Positions 1 to 9,614 of a stretch of DNA of 55,625 nt are shown here, in pieces (the stretch's first letter is position 1; every line of letters starts with the position of its first letter). The translations under genes and the position numbers were made by a program. The notes under the pieces were generated by a model. It was not told the DNA's origin. It saw only the letters and a list, made by a program, of their open reading frames with translations, and searched no databases. Origin of the DNA: an uncultured Bacteroidota bacterium (GTDB lineage: Bacteria; Bacteroidota; Bacteroidia; Flavobacteriales; Flavobacteriaceae); contig CAILWV010000019.1 in NCBI GenBank assembly GCA_903838055.1, forward strand, positions 1-55,625. Direction: 5' to 3'.

Positions 1-867
1 ACAGAAGTATCGCTACTTGTATATGTAAATGCTCCAGCACTATTAGAAGTTGGAGCCGTTATTGAAAAAGGTGCATCTCCATAGTTTTTATTAAAATTAC
101 TTAATGCCCCAATTGATGGAGAAGAAGCATTAACAGTTAAGGTAGCTATTGTAGTTCCTGAAGTATAGTTTCCATTAGCGGCTTGTGTGGCTGTAATTGT
201 AGCTGAACCAACTCCAACTATTGTAACAGTAGAGCCAATAATGGTGGCAACAGAAGTATCGCTACTTGTATATGTAAATGCTCCAGCACTATTAGAAGTT
301 GGAGCCATTATTGAAAAAGGTGCATCTCCATAGTTTTTATTAAAATTACTTAATGCCCCAATTGATGGAGAAGAAGCATTAACAGTTAATGAAGCAGTTG
401 TGCTACCTGAAGTATAGTTTCCATTAGCGGCTTGTGTGGCTGTAATTGTAGCTGAACCAACTCCAACTATTGTAACAATAGAGTTACTAATAGTAGCAAC
501 AGAAGTATTGCTACTTGTATATGTAAATGCTCCAGCACTATTAGAAGTTGGAGCCGTTATTGAAAAAGGTGCATCTCCATAGTTTTTATTAATATTACTT
601 AATGCCCCAATTGATGGAGCAGATGCATTAACGGTTAATGAAGCAGTTGTGCTACCTGAAGTATAGTTTCCATTAGCGGCTTGTGTGGCTGTAATTGTAG
701 CTGTACCAACTCCAACTATTGTAACAATAGAGTTACTAATAGTAGCAACAGAAGTATTGCTACTTGTATATGTAAATGCTCCAGCACTATTAGAAGTTGG
801 ATCAGTTATTGAAAATGGTGCATCTCCATAATTTTTGTTTATATTGTTTAAACTTCCTATTGTTGGA
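1..867 (-). repeat. 249-bp tandem coding repeats
   Basis: The segment beginning acagaagtat recurs at 1, 250, 499 and 748, an exact 249-bp (83-codon) period. The first three units differ by only a few bases; the fourth, nearest the N-terminus, is partial and more diverged. The repeats code for Ig-like modules of the surrounding gene and probably continue past the left edge. Confidence 0.92.
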
Positions 868-1820
868 GGAGTTGTTGTAATTGATCCTTTAGCAGAAAAA
901 GTAAGATCATCAATTGCTAGGTTATCATCATTACCGGCGTCATTAATATCCGTCCACCTAATGAATAAAGTTTGACCAGCAGCCCATGACAAACCTGTCA
1001 CTGAATATGTAATTGAAGTTCTTCTATTTGCAGCGTTTCCATCTGTAGTGACATCTGCAGCTACATTATTAACAAGTGCTGTAAAATCTAAATTAGTTTC
1101 ATTTGTAAAAGTACCAACTGTTAAAGAAGTTGGATTAATTGCATAAGAAAAAGTAAGTTTATTTAAAACTGCTGTCGAACTTCCACCATCTTTCCACTGC
1201 TCTCCAGTATAAGAAAGCGTAAATTGCGTTAATGTAGTCCCTGTATTATTAGTAAAGGAAGCTCCGAATTGAGATGTTAAACTTCCTGAAGCATAGGAAC
1301 CTAAAGACCTTTCATTTGAACTAGTTGCACCATCAAAATAAGTGTCTCCTGTCCCAGAAGAACCATTATCAACTCTAAAAGTTGTATTTGCGTTTGTGCC
1401 AGCTTCTACAAAGACCCATCCAGAAGGTAAAACACTTGCAATAGCAGTATTATTAGCAGGAATAGTCACTAATAAATTGTCGAAATTTTGAACATAATTC
1501 GAACCAGAAGTTGAATAAGGGATTTGTGCATTTACATTTTGAATTAAACCAAAAATGAAAATCAAACACAATAGCCTAAACGAATTTACTCTAAAAATTT
1601 GGCCTTGACAATGCATTTTCACACCAAAGAGAGAATCAAAACTTTTTTGGATATTTCCAAATAAAGAAGTAGTCGCAACAGAAGAAACTAAAGAGTTTTT
1701 TTCTCTGCCATTACAGATAGTATTTTCAACTATCATTTCATTTTTTTTAGTTGTTGACTTAGCTGATTTATTCACGTTTTTAGCCAACATTCCATACATT
1801 TTTTGTAAAAATAATCTCAT
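1..1820 (-). CDS. Giant repetitive surface protein with bacterial Ig-like tandem repeats (partial, runs off left edge)
   Basis: The reading frame is open from an ATG at 1820 to the window edge (606 codons), so the C-terminus is missing. The order is: a hydrophilic N-terminal stretch of about 78 residues, a signal-peptide-like segment (FRLLCLIFIFGLIQNVNAQ, about residues 80-98), a non-repetitive beta-sandwich region of about 230 residues, and then tandem 83-residue modules. Each module holds the motifs NKNYGDAPFSI, SNSAGAFTYTSS and VGVGSATITATQAANGNYTSG, typical of Big_2/MBG-like Ig folds in Bacteroidota surface proteins. A promoter match at 1850-1882 favours the far-upstream ATG. An internal ATG at 1616 (MHCQGQ) would give a more ordinary signal peptide. 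It is probably an exported, cell-surface or released adhesin-like protein; a T9SS tail would be expected beyond the window but cannot be seen. Confidence 0.8.
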   Translation of the reverse strand, partial: MRLFLQKMYGMLAKNVNKSAKSTTKKNEMIVENTICNGREKNSLVSSVATTSLFGNIQKSFDSLFGVKMHCQGQIFRVNSFRLLCLIFIFGLIQNVNAQIPYSTSGSNYVQNFDNLLVTIPANNTAIASVLPSGWVFVEAGTNANTTFRVDNGSSGTGDTYFDGATSSNERSLGSYASGSLTSQFGASFTNNTGTTLTQFTLSYTGEQWKDGGSSTAVLNKLTFSYAINPTSLTVGTFTNETNLDFTALVNNVAADVTTDGNAANRRTSITYSVTGLSWAAGQTLFIRWTDINDAGNDDNLAIDDLTFSAKGSITTTPPTIGSLNNINKNYGDAPFSITDPTSNSAGAFTYTSSNTSVATISNSIVTIVGVGTATITATQAANGNYTSGSTTASLTVNASAPSIGALSNINKNYGDAPFSITAPTSNSAGAFTYTSSNTSVATISNSIVTIVGVGSATITATQAANGNYTSGSTTASLTVNASSPSIGALSNFNKNYGDAPFSIMAPTSNSAGAFTYTSSDTSVATIIGSTVTIVGVGSATITATQAANGNYTSGTTIATLTVNASSPSIGALSNFNKNYGDAPFSITAPTSNSAGAFTYTSSDTS

Positions 1821-1849
1821 AATTTTATGTAATTGTAGATTTTAGATAA

Positions 1850-1882
1850 CAAAAGTACTTTATTAATCATTTTTTATACAAA
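1850..1882 (-). promoter_or_regulatory. Flavobacterium-type promoter for the left-edge repeat protein
   Basis: On the minus strand a TTTG (1882-1879) is followed after 21 bp by TACTTTTG (1857-1850), matching the Bacteroidota -33 TTG / -7 TAnnTTTG pattern. It ends 30 bp before the ATG at 1820 and supports that start over the internal one. Confidence 0.55.
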
Positions 1883-2104
1883 ATTAGACATTAACTTACC
1901 GTTAAGAAATTTCTTATAAATTAGTTAAATAAGTTTATAAATTTATTTTGTCGAAGCTTGGTGTTATTTAAGCGACTTTTTTATGTTTTTTATCTATTTA
2001 ACCACAGTGGTTGATGATTTAAAATGTTGAAAACATTTTTGATAATTATTTTTTTTTATCCTTTAAGAAACAAATAAAAAAATTAGTAAAACCTATAAAA
2101 CTAA

Positions 2105-2134
2105 AAACAGCATCAAAAACTTTTGATGCTGTTT
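2105..2134 (-). terminator. Intrinsic terminator of the 1327-aa T9SS protein gene
   Basis: Near-perfect inverted repeat (AAACAGCATCAAAA, 2-base loop, mirrored arm) about 50 bp beyond the stop of the minus-strand gene ending at 2186. On the minus strand the 3' arm runs into a short T stretch. Confidence 0.75.
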
Positions 2135-2185
2135 AATTAATTTATGTATGTCTAATAATCTACATATTAATTAGTAGTTAAAAAA

Positions 2186-5100
2186 TTAAATTTTTCTATA
2201 AAAACAAGAATTATCCTCAGTGATTACTTTAATTACTAAAATTTGATTTTCATAAGGCGCATTAAATTGGAATTCTGAAAGATTCAAATTTTTAAAATCA
2301 TTCAATAACCTGCATTGTATGTCGTAAACCTCAACATTGATTACTTTGGTTTCTTCGGATTTAATAACTATAGTAGTACCATTTTTATATAAAATTAATG
2401 AACTACTTTCAGCAGAATGATTATTAGAAAAAAGAGTTGAATTGGTGAAAAGAATTTTAAACCTATCTTCAAATGTTCCTTCAGAAGTTGAAAAGGAATA
2501 ATTACCGCTTTTTAAATTGAATAATTCATTTTTAAGGGCATCTTTAAGAAAAACTTCCTGATTATTAAAAAATCCATCAAAACTTGAAAGTTTAATTTGA
2601 AAATCTCCAGCAACAGTTGTTTTATATCCTAATGGGATTTCATCATTAACAGAAAAAGGAAGTGCGCGACCTTGAATCCCTAATTTTTTATCATTTAAAA
2701 CAGAATAAAACATAATTGGATTACCAGCATCCATAACAGGTCCATCGTAACTTGTGTCATATTCATTAGTTGCTCCTGCTAAATAACCAATCAATAATTG
2801 TTTATACAAGCCAGTATTATTAAAAACATCTAACCAAATTCTATTTTTAGGGACTTCTAAAGTCGAAAAATGGTTGCTATTTCTAAAAAATTGAGAATTA
2901 TCTGTAATCGCAAGTCGCATTGGATTTATAAATGTTGCTAAACCATTTGCTATCCCCTGAATAAAAAACGATTGCCCTGCACCTACTTTTCCATTTGGCA
3001 CCGATGAATTACAACCATTACATGGATTACTCGGAGCAATTGTTCCCGTTCCTCCTGTCAAATTATAGCTAGCGTAATCATTATAGGAATAAGAAAAATT
3101 TGTGATTAGAGTGTTGTGCGTCCAAAAATACATTGTTCCCGCTACTACCCCACTGTTGTAATTTAAAAAAGCATCTGCATCTAAAGCACCTGGATAAGGA
3201 TTTCCAATAAGATTATAGGAATCGTCGTTCGTTGAATAAGCAATTGGAGTCGTCATAGTCCCATTGTTTGGAACTCCATAAAATTGTCCGTTAAAAACAG
3301 ATGGACTAATACTATTAAACGGACTTACATCTGGCGCTCTAACGATATATCCAGTTCCTGCATTCATAGCAGAATTAGGCGCAACATTTGTCCAGTAATG
3401 AATTGATGTATCCCACTTATAAAATTTATCGGCCATAGTATTTGGAGAAAACACGTTTAGAACCTGATTGGAAACCGGAGAAGACCAATAGGTATAATCG
3501 TATTTCAACATTGGCATACTATTACGTTTGTAATAAATAGGAGTTGTATTAATTACATTTGGGTTAATTTGAATTAAACTAGCACTATCTTCAAAAATTA
3601 AACTTGCTGGATTTGGCGCAGTTTGATCTACAAAAACTTCGTTAGATATAGTAAAAGTATGATGTGGCTGCACGGTAACCACTACATTAGGATTTACTTG
3701 CATGGAACAAGCTTGAATATCGTTTGGCAAATTATAATTAGAAGCAAATACTACTTTTTTTGTACTATCTGGAACTCCTGTATCCCATGTTGAACCATTC
3801 CAAGTTGTTGTAGAAAATAGTATTGAGGCAATTGAGGAATAAGTCGGGGAGCATGCACCACTAGTTATAACTGCTCTATAATAGGTATTAGAAGTTAAGT
3901 TAGTTGCATTTAATGTAGTAGTTGTATTTAAAATATCTAAAACTCCACTTGAGAAATTACTAACCGGAGAAGATTGCCATTTAGTAATTGTTCCTGTATA
4001 TCCTGATAAACTTAAAGAAGTACTATTGGTTGAGGAACAAATAGTCGCACTACCAGCAATAGTGCCTCCTATAGAGGTTGGATTTACAGTGTAAGCATTT
4101 GTACAAATACTTTTTATAGAAGTACAACCTGATATTGATACAATTACATAATAATAATTGGAATTTGCAACTGTAGATTGTGGCGTATAAGTAGATGAAG
4201 TAGCGCCACCAATAGGTGCACCACCAGCTGCTGGGCTGATATAGGATGTTCTAACCCACCATTGATAAGTAAGATTTGTACCAGATGCAGTAACTGACAA
4301 TGGGACAAATGGAGTCCCAAGACAAGTAGATTGTGTCAAACTTGATGGTTGGGTAATAATTGATGGAGCTAGGTTTACTAAAGTTGTACTGGTTGCAGAA
4401 ACAGAAGCAGCGCAACCACTTGAATTATTGTAGTTTACAGTAACAGTTTTAGATCCAGCTGTAAGCCAATTTAATGTTACCGTATTACTTGCTGTTCCAA
4501 TTCCTCCAGATGTTATTGTATAATCTACACCTAAAATTCCTGGCAAAACCCAAACATAATTAGACTTTCCAGGTTGTGTGGTGTAAATAACACTGTTAGA
4601 TGAACATACTGAAACACCAGGTGATACTGTGAAAGAAATAATTGGCAATGCGTTTAGTGTTGTTATTGCAGTTGAAATAGCTGGAGCAGAAGAACATCCA
4701 CTAATATTAGAATAATTTACACTTACAGTTCCATTAACTGTCAGCCATTTTACTACCAAGGTATTATCGGATGAAGTACCTCCTGAAACAATAGTATAAT
4801 TAGTTCCCAATACACCTGAAATTGACCAAATATAGTTGGCCTGACCTGCTTGAGTTGCATACGTAACACTTGTGTTAGTACATGCAGATGTTCCTGGTTG
4901 CGTCGTAAATGTGACACTCGGAATTGTAACAATGGTAGAAGATGTTGCTGTAACTCCTGAACAAGAATCATAATTTACGTTTGCAGAAAAAGTAGCAGTT
5001 CCAGACGATAGCAACCATTGAATTGTAACCGTTTCTGAAGATGTTGAACCAGCAATAATATTATAATCGGTGCCTAATACTGCTTCAGAACTTCCTATTA

Positions 5101-6169
5101 AAAAAGTCCAATTATAATTATCCATTCCAGATTGAGTGGTATAAACAACACTAGAACCAGCACATGTAGTAGCACCAGCTGCTGTAATAAAAGTAGGCGA
5201 AAATCCTGCGTTTACAGATACAACAGCCGATCCTGAAAGAGGAGTCATTGCAGTATTTGTATTATCCTTTACAGATACCAAAGTGTAAGTAGTTGTAGAA
5301 CTAGGAAATACAGAAATATTGGAACCAGAAATATAATTATTTACTGTAAAATTAGAAGTCCCATTTGAATAAATAACACTGTAAGGTGAAATACCTCCTG
5401 TAACGGTTACATTAATATTAGTAGAACTAAAAGGACAAATAGTTGCAGAGCCAGATAAAACAGCACCTGCTATTACAGGAGTACCTAAAAAGTTAACATT
5501 ATCAAATCGCCATGTTCCTGATGAAGTAGCTATAGCTGATGGAGTGGTACTTTGTCGGTACTGACCTGTTGATTGATATTGAGATGCTAATAATCGGATT
5601 CCGAAATTAGGATTATTGTTAACCGCTGTAATAGAAGAAAAATCAACTCGAATTCTTCTAAAAGAATCTCCTGTATTTGTTTCAAAACAGCCATTTAAAT
5701 TAATTGAACCTGCACAAATTGTAGTATTAGAACTAGTCATATTGAAGTTAGTCCAGGTTGTACCATTAAGTGTATATTGTAATCGAACCGTGTTAGGTGC
5801 TGTTTTAGAAAATCGTTGATCCCAAGAAACTATTGTATTAATATAATCTGTTGTTCCAACATTAAACTGAACTCCATTTACTTCATTTGAAGTGCCTGGA
5901 TTAAAACCAATATGTTGCCATGCAAAGCCTGAATTACCACTTCCGCAGCCAGTTGGTGAAGACAATCCGGTTGCTGTTGTTGGCGTTGATAAATTAACAA
6001 CTGAAGAAGTTCCGGTTCCAAAATTCGGCAACGGACTTATTGCAGAACCAATTATTGAGTCGTATGTCCAAGATGCAATAGTTGTTTGTGCAGAAACTAA
6101 AGGAAAAGAAAATAGAATGCAGATCAAAAACAGAGGTTTTAATAAACCTAAAAATAATTTTACTTTCAT
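2186..6169 (-). CDS. Large secreted multi-domain protein with PKD/Ig-like modules and T9SS C-terminal domain
   Basis: A 1327-aa protein with signal peptide (LFLICILFSFPLVSAQ, cut near residue 27). Residues about 28-235 form a beta-sandwich module (WTYDS at the start, NNNPNFGIRL and WRFDNVNFLG near its end) that also occurs in the divergent neighbour at 6489. Next come several PKD/Ig-like modules; three in a row (about residues 325-600) share the pattern Y-T-T-Q-x-G-x-x-N-Y-x-W followed by LGxxYTIxSGG. The last ~70 residues resemble a T9SS sorting domain (YKNGTTIVIKSEE, VEVYDIQCRLL, ending FYRKI). It is likely exported through the outer membrane and attached or released. No catalytic site is recognised. 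A terminator follows at 2105-2134; the start is the ATG at 6169. Confidence 0.85.
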   Translation of the reverse strand: MKVKLFLGLLKPLFLICILFSFPLVSAQTTIASWTYDSIIGSAISPLPNFGTGTSSVVNLSTPTTATGLSSPTGCGSGNSGFAWQHIGFNPGTSNEVNGVQFNVGTTDYINTIVSWDQRFSKTAPNTVRLQYTLNGTTWTNFNMTSSNTTICAGSINLNGCFETNTGDSFRRIRVDFSSITAVNNNPNFGIRLLASQYQSTGQYRQSTTPSAIATSSGTWRFDNVNFLGTPVIAGAVLSGSATICPFSSTNINVTVTGGISPYSVIYSNGTSNFTVNNYISGSNISVFPSSTTTYTLVSVKDNTNTAMTPLSGSAVVSVNAGFSPTFITAAGATTCAGSSVVYTTQSGMDNYNWTFLIGSSEAVLGTDYNIIAGSTSSETVTIQWLLSSGTATFSANVNYDSCSGVTATSSTIVTIPSVTFTTQPGTSACTNTSVTYATQAGQANYIWSISGVLGTNYTIVSGGTSSDNTLVVKWLTVNGTVSVNYSNISGCSSAPAISTAITTLNALPIISFTVSPGVSVCSSNSVIYTTQPGKSNYVWVLPGILGVDYTITSGGIGTASNTVTLNWLTAGSKTVTVNYNNSSGCAASVSATSTTLVNLAPSIITQPSSLTQSTCLGTPFVPLSVTASGTNLTYQWWVRTSYISPAAGGAPIGGATSSTYTPQSTVANSNYYYVIVSISGCTSIKSICTNAYTVNPTSIGGTIAGSATICSSTNSTSLSLSGYTGTITKWQSSPVSNFSSGVLDILNTTTTLNATNLTSNTYYRAVITSGACSPTYSSIASILFSTTTWNGSTWDTGVPDSTKKVVFASNYNLPNDIQACSMQVNPNVVVTVQPHHTFTISNEVFVDQTAPNPASLIFEDSASLIQINPNVINTTPIYYKRNSMPMLKYDYTYWSSPVSNQVLNVFSPNTMADKFYKWDTSIHYWTNVAPNSAMNAGTGYIVRAPDVSPFNSISPSVFNGQFYGVPNNGTMTTPIAYSTNDDSYNLIGNPYPGALDADAFLNYNSGVVAGTMYFWTHNTLITNFSYSYNDYASYNLTGGTGTIAPSNPCNGCNSSVPNGKVGAGQSFFIQGIANGLATFINPMRLAITDNSQFFRNSNHFSTLEVPKNRIWLDVFNNTGLYKQLLIGYLAGATNEYDTSYDGPVMDAGNPIMFYSVLNDKKLGIQGRALPFSVNDEIPLGYKTTVAGDFQIKLSSFDGFFNNQEVFLKDALKNELFNLKSGNYSFSTSEGTFEDRFKILFTNSTLFSNNHSAESSSLILYKNGTTIVIKSEETKVINVEVYDIQCRLLNDFKNLNLSEFQFNAPYENQILVIKVITEDNSCFYRKI

Positions 6170-6488
6170 TTTCTATTTTATGTAAGAATTTGGGCTTAAT
6201 TTATGTACAAAATTATAAAATTTAATTCCAAAACTTAATTTCTACACGTTATTATTATGTAAAATATTGAATTACTTTTTTTACTAGTAAACAAATTATT
6301 CAAAATATAATGAGCAAATATATAAAATTGAAATTTAAATTAAATTGAGAAGTAAATAAATATCAATAGCAAACTTCATGTTAATTAATTACAAACAAAA
6401 ACAAAAGAAATTCAATTTTGTTTACAATTAAATAACATATCATACTGATCAAAGTAGTAATCATTATATATTTTTGTAAAAAAAATTA
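6170..6488. other. Divergent intergenic region
   Basis: This 319-bp AT-rich spacer lies between the minus-strand gene at 2186-6169 and the plus-strand operon from 6489. A minus-strand TAATTTTG (6215-6208) lies 38 bp before the first start, but its nearest TTG is only 13 bp upstream, so it is a weak promoter candidate. No ORF or RNA gene is seen. Confidence 0.6.
6469..6476 (+). promoter_or_regulatory. Candidate -7 promoter element of the 6489-11429 operon
   Basis: TATTTTTG matches TAnnTTTG and ends 12 bp before the ATG at 6489. No TTG lies at the expected distance upstream, so this is only a half match. Confidence 0.3.
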
Positions 6489-7697
6489 ATGAAAAATAAA
6501 TATTCAATTCTAGCATTTCTAAGTATTATTCTTCTTTCTTGTACAAATGATAGAGAAATTACTACAAATAATATTTATATAGACCCTAATAGTGTATTAA
6601 TTCACTATTGGAATTTCAATTCCTTAACAGGAACACAAACTTCAATTAACCCAGATTTCACTCTACTCCCATCAGGTTCTGCATCTATTTCTTATTTGGG
6701 AACTGGGGCTGGTTATATGGATTCATTTACACCAGGTTATGATTTAAACTCTCAAAACAGCGATGTAGCAGGAACAGGAATTAGAGCTAGAAACCCAAGC
6801 GACACAAGAAGTTTATTAATGTCCTTGCCTACTACTGGCTACGAATCAATAGTTGTGCAGTTTGCAACAGCAACGACTTCAAGTGGTGCTTCCACTCAAA
6901 ATTATTCTTATACAATTGATGGAACAAATTATATAACTACTGGATTAAGCACTACTGTTTTCAACCCTAATTTAGACCCTGCTTGCTCTCTAGTTTCATT
7001 AGATTTTTCAGCAACTAGCGGCGTAAATAACAATCCAAATTTCAAAATAAAAATTAACTTTAGCGGAAGTACTGCTTCTGGAACATCAGGAAATAATCGT
7101 TTTGATAACATTACAGTTAAAGGTGTTTATTTAGCTTTACCTCCGCCTTTATTTCTATTACATTATTGGAATTTTAATTCTTTAACTGGCACTCAAACCT
7201 CTGTAATACCTGATTCATCTTTACTTTCATCAAGTAATACCTCTATCACATACTCAGGAACTGGAGCAGGATACATGGATTCATTCTCTCCAGGTTCTGC
7301 ATTAAATGCACAAAATAGCGATACTGCAGGTTCTGGATTGCGATTTAGAAATCCATCCGATACAAGAAACGTAATTATTACGAGTCCAACTACTGGATAT
7401 AAGAACATTATTGTAAAATTTGCTACAGCTAAAAGCTCAGCATCAGGTGCATCTATTCAAAACTACTCGTATAGTCTTGACGGAGTTAATTTTATTACTA
7501 CTGGTTTAACATCAACAGCATTCAATCCAAACATTGACCCTAGTTATGATGTTGTTACTTTAGATTTTTCATCAATTACTGGTGCAAATAATAATCCTAA
7601 TTTTATAATAAAAATTAACTTTGGAGGCCCAGAGGCATTGGGAACAAGTGGTAACAACAGAATAGACAATCTAACCATTCAAGCAAATCATATATGA
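6489..7697 (+). CDS. Lipoprotein with two tandem copies of a beta-sandwich module
   Basis: A 402-aa protein with a lipoprotein signal (lipobox LLSC, Cys18). The mature part is an internal duplication. Residues about 37-212 and 223-402 both begin HYWNFNSLTGTQTS, share GTGAGYMDSF, RNPSDTR, QNYSY and NNNPNF, and end in an FDN- or IDN-type motif. The same module type is recognisable at the N-terminus of the T9SS protein at 2186-6169. I recognise no catalytic residues; a binding or structural role at the cell surface is the best guess. It is the first gene of a four-gene operon, and its stop overlaps the next start by 4 bp (ATGA). Confidence 0.75.
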   Translation: MKNKYSILAFLSIILLSCTNDREITTNNIYIDPNSVLIHYWNFNSLTGTQTSINPDFTLLPSGSASISYLGTGAGYMDSFTPGYDLNSQNSDVAGTGIRARNPSDTRSLLMSLPTTGYESIVVQFATATTSSGASTQNYSYTIDGTNYITTGLSTTVFNPNLDPACSLVSLDFSATSGVNNNPNFKIKINFSGSTASGTSGNNRFDNITVKGVYLALPPPLFLLHYWNFNSLTGTQTSVIPDSSLLSSSNTSITYSGTGAGYMDSFSPGSALNAQNSDTAGSGLRFRNPSDTRNVIITSPTTGYKNIIVKFATAKSSASGASIQNYSYSLDGVNFITTGLTSTAFNPNIDPSYDVVTLDFSSITGANNNPNFIIKINFGGPEALGTSGNNRIDNLTIQANHI

Positions 7698-8422
7698 TTT
7701 ATAATAACTATTTATTCCTAGTATTACTCTTTTTTTCATTTAATATAAATGCACAAAAAGTAAATAAATTAAAACCCACAAAATCTGTAGATGTAAAAAT
7801 TCCTGAGCCATCTGACATTTGTTATTCAAGTAAATCTAATACTTTTTTTATTGTAAGCGATAATGGAATTTTGTTTGAAACAGATAAAGATTGTAAAGTA
7901 TTAAAAAAACAATCTCAAGAGGGAACTGATTTTGAAGCTGTATATTCAGATGAAAATTATGTATATGCAGTTGATGAAAGTAATCGAACCATATACAAAT
8001 ACGAAATTACTTCGCTACAACTGATTAAGTCATACACAATTCCTTATGAAGGCGCAAGAAATAAAGGATATGAATCTTTTGATTTTAATAAAACCACCAA
8101 TAGTTATTCTTTGATAACAGAAAGTAATCCAATTTTACTTTTTGAATTGGATAAAGATTTCAAAGTTACTAATCAAACTGATTTAAGCAAAATTGCTAGT
8201 GATATTTCTTCTGCTCGTTATTACAATGGAAGTTTATGGTTATTAAGTGACGAAGATATGATGCTATTAAAATTGAATCCTACTAATTACGAGGTGATTT
8301 CTAAATGGTCCCTTCCGGTAATTAATCCAGAAGGATTAGCATTTGATAATGAAGGGAATATCCTAATTAGTTGTGATGATATGCAACGAGTATATTATTT
8401 TAAAAATCCTGAAAAAAAATAA
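7694..8422 (+). CDS. SdiA-regulated-type beta-propeller protein, secreted
   Basis: A 242-aa protein with signal peptide (YLFLVLLFFSFNINAQ). The remaining ~220 residues read as short beta-propeller blades of the SdiA-regulated family (EPSDICYSS, TDFEAVYSDE, YEGARNKGYESFDF, NPEGLAFDNEGNILI). The NPEGLA...GNI signature near the C-terminus is typical of this family and of related esterase-like phytase propellers. The substrate is unknown. The start ATG overlaps the previous stop, implying translational coupling, and the porin gene begins one base after the stop. A role at the envelope together with the porin is inferred from context only. Confidence 0.7.
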   Translation: MIYNNYLFLVLLFFSFNINAQKVNKLKPTKSVDVKIPEPSDICYSSKSNTFFIVSDNGILFETDKDCKVLKKQSQEGTDFEAVYSDENYVYAVDESNRTIYKYEITSLQLIKSYTIPYEGARNKGYESFDFNKTTNSYSLITESNPILLFELDKDFKVTNQTDLSKIASDISSARYYNGSLWLLSDEDMMLLKLNPTNYEVISKWSLPVINPEGLAFDNEGNILISCDDMQRVYYFKNPEKK

Positions 8423-8423
8423 A

Positions 8424-9599
8424 ATGAAAAAAAACATACTCTTTTTACTCATTATCAGTGCTGTAAATACTTCATATGGGCAATTTGTTATTTCTAATGA
8501 AAAAAGTACCTTACAAATATCAAGTAATTTTTCAGGATTTTACAATTACCGCGCCTTAAAATCAGGTGAAGTTGACCAATCAAAAAATCGTTTTAAACTA
8601 AGAGATGCTCAATTAGGTATTGATGGAAGAGTTGGGAATGACTTTGAACTTTCTTTAAAAGTTGACTTTGCAGATTTAGCTGCAAATAGCATAAACACTG
8701 TTATTGATCCAGAAAATCCAGGTTTATTAAACGCTAATGTCACCTATAAAGGATTAAAATTTATGGATATTGAAATGGGTTATGGCAAATTACATTATTC
8801 AAGAAATTCGATGGTTCCATTTGAAAACAGTGCTTACTGGCAAAGTGCTGAACTAACTAGAGGATCTATTTTTTCAGTTCGTGATGTTGGAGTTACCTTT
8901 ATTAAAAACTTTTGGAAACAAAGAGCTAATGCTTACCTTGGTGCCTACACTGGATTAGGAGAATTATCATTAGCTGGTGATAATGACCCAAGTGGACAAT
9001 TAGAATATATTGGGCGTATGGATATTTCCTACCCTTCTCGATATAGATACACCGAAATTGATGAAAAACATACACCTATTCCAATGATTCAATTTGGTGT
9101 TGCAGGAAGATATGCCAATAAAAAATTACCCTCAGGAACTGCTTTTCCAGCAAATGCAACGAGTTCTTATGGATTAAAAGTTATTGATGGAGAGCGTTAT
9201 ATTTATGGATTGGACGTGGCATTTCAATACATGGGATTTTCAGGACAATTTGAAATTCACCAAATGAAATCAAAACCGCAAAACCCTAATGACCCTTTAT
9301 TTCAAAATTATACAATTGATCAAACCAATGGATATATTTTATCAGGCGGATATATTGCTCAATTAAATTATTATATAAAAGATTGGAGAACTATTATATC
9401 GGCTAGATATGAAGAATTAGATCTAAATGATTTAGTTATTGGTAATGCAAGAAAATTTTCACCAGCAATAGGTTATAAATTAAAAGGTTCTGGAGCCATG
9501 ATTAAATTTCAATATTTTAATATTCTTAGAGAAGAAAGTATTGATGCACAATCTTGGAAAGAACAATTTAGATTAGGGTTTCAATTTCAATTAAAATAA
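8424..9599 (+). CDS. OprO/OprP-type outer-membrane porin
   Basis: A 391-aa protein with signal peptide (MKKNILFLLIISAVNTSYGQ). The mature part consists of alternating amphipathic strands (KNRFKLRDAQLGIDGRVG, FELSLKVDFAD, VGVTFIKNFW, AYLGAYTG) and ends in a strand with terminal hydrophobics (FRLGFQFQLK), as in outer-membrane barrels. The pattern fits the phosphate-selective porin O/P family. The start at 8424 was chosen over an in-frame one at 8373 because it lies just after the upstream stop and directly gives a signal peptide. A link to phosphate or pyrophosphate uptake is family knowledge and is not shown by the sequence. Confidence 0.75.
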   Translation: MKKNILFLLIISAVNTSYGQFVISNEKSTLQISSNFSGFYNYRALKSGEVDQSKNRFKLRDAQLGIDGRVGNDFELSLKVDFADLAANSINTVIDPENPGLLNANVTYKGLKFMDIEMGYGKLHYSRNSMVPFENSAYWQSAELTRGSIFSVRDVGVTFIKNFWKQRANAYLGAYTGLGELSLAGDNDPSGQLEYIGRMDISYPSRYRYTEIDEKHTPIPMIQFGVAGRYANKKLPSGTAFPANATSSYGLKVIDGERYIYGLDVAFQYMGFSGQFEIHQMKSKPQNPNDPLFQNYTIDQTNGYILSGGYIAQLNYYIKDWRTIISARYEELDLNDLVIGNARKFSPAIGYKLKGSGAMIKFQYFNILREESIDAQSWKEQFRLGFQFQLK

Positions 9600-9614
9600 T
9601 TAATATTTATTATA

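Larger units (their letters stand above)
1821..2185. other. Intergenic region without a gene
   Basis: This 365-bp AT-rich spacer lies between two minus-strand surface-protein genes. It holds the promoter match at 1850-1882 and the terminator hairpin at 2105-2134. I see no credible ORF or RNA gene in it. Confidence 0.7.

Noticed and set aside
1..867. CRISPR array as explanation of the left-edge repeats
   Set aside because: The repeats are 249 bp, contiguous without spacers and in frame within a coding sequence.
4753..6185. Several short frames opposite or within the 1327-aa T9SS gene
   Set aside because: They lie in low-complexity Thr/Ser-rich coding DNA and have no recognisable protein features.
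8373..8423. Porin start at 8373
   Set aside because: It lies inside the upstream propeller gene; ATG 8424 directly after that stop gives a signal peptide.
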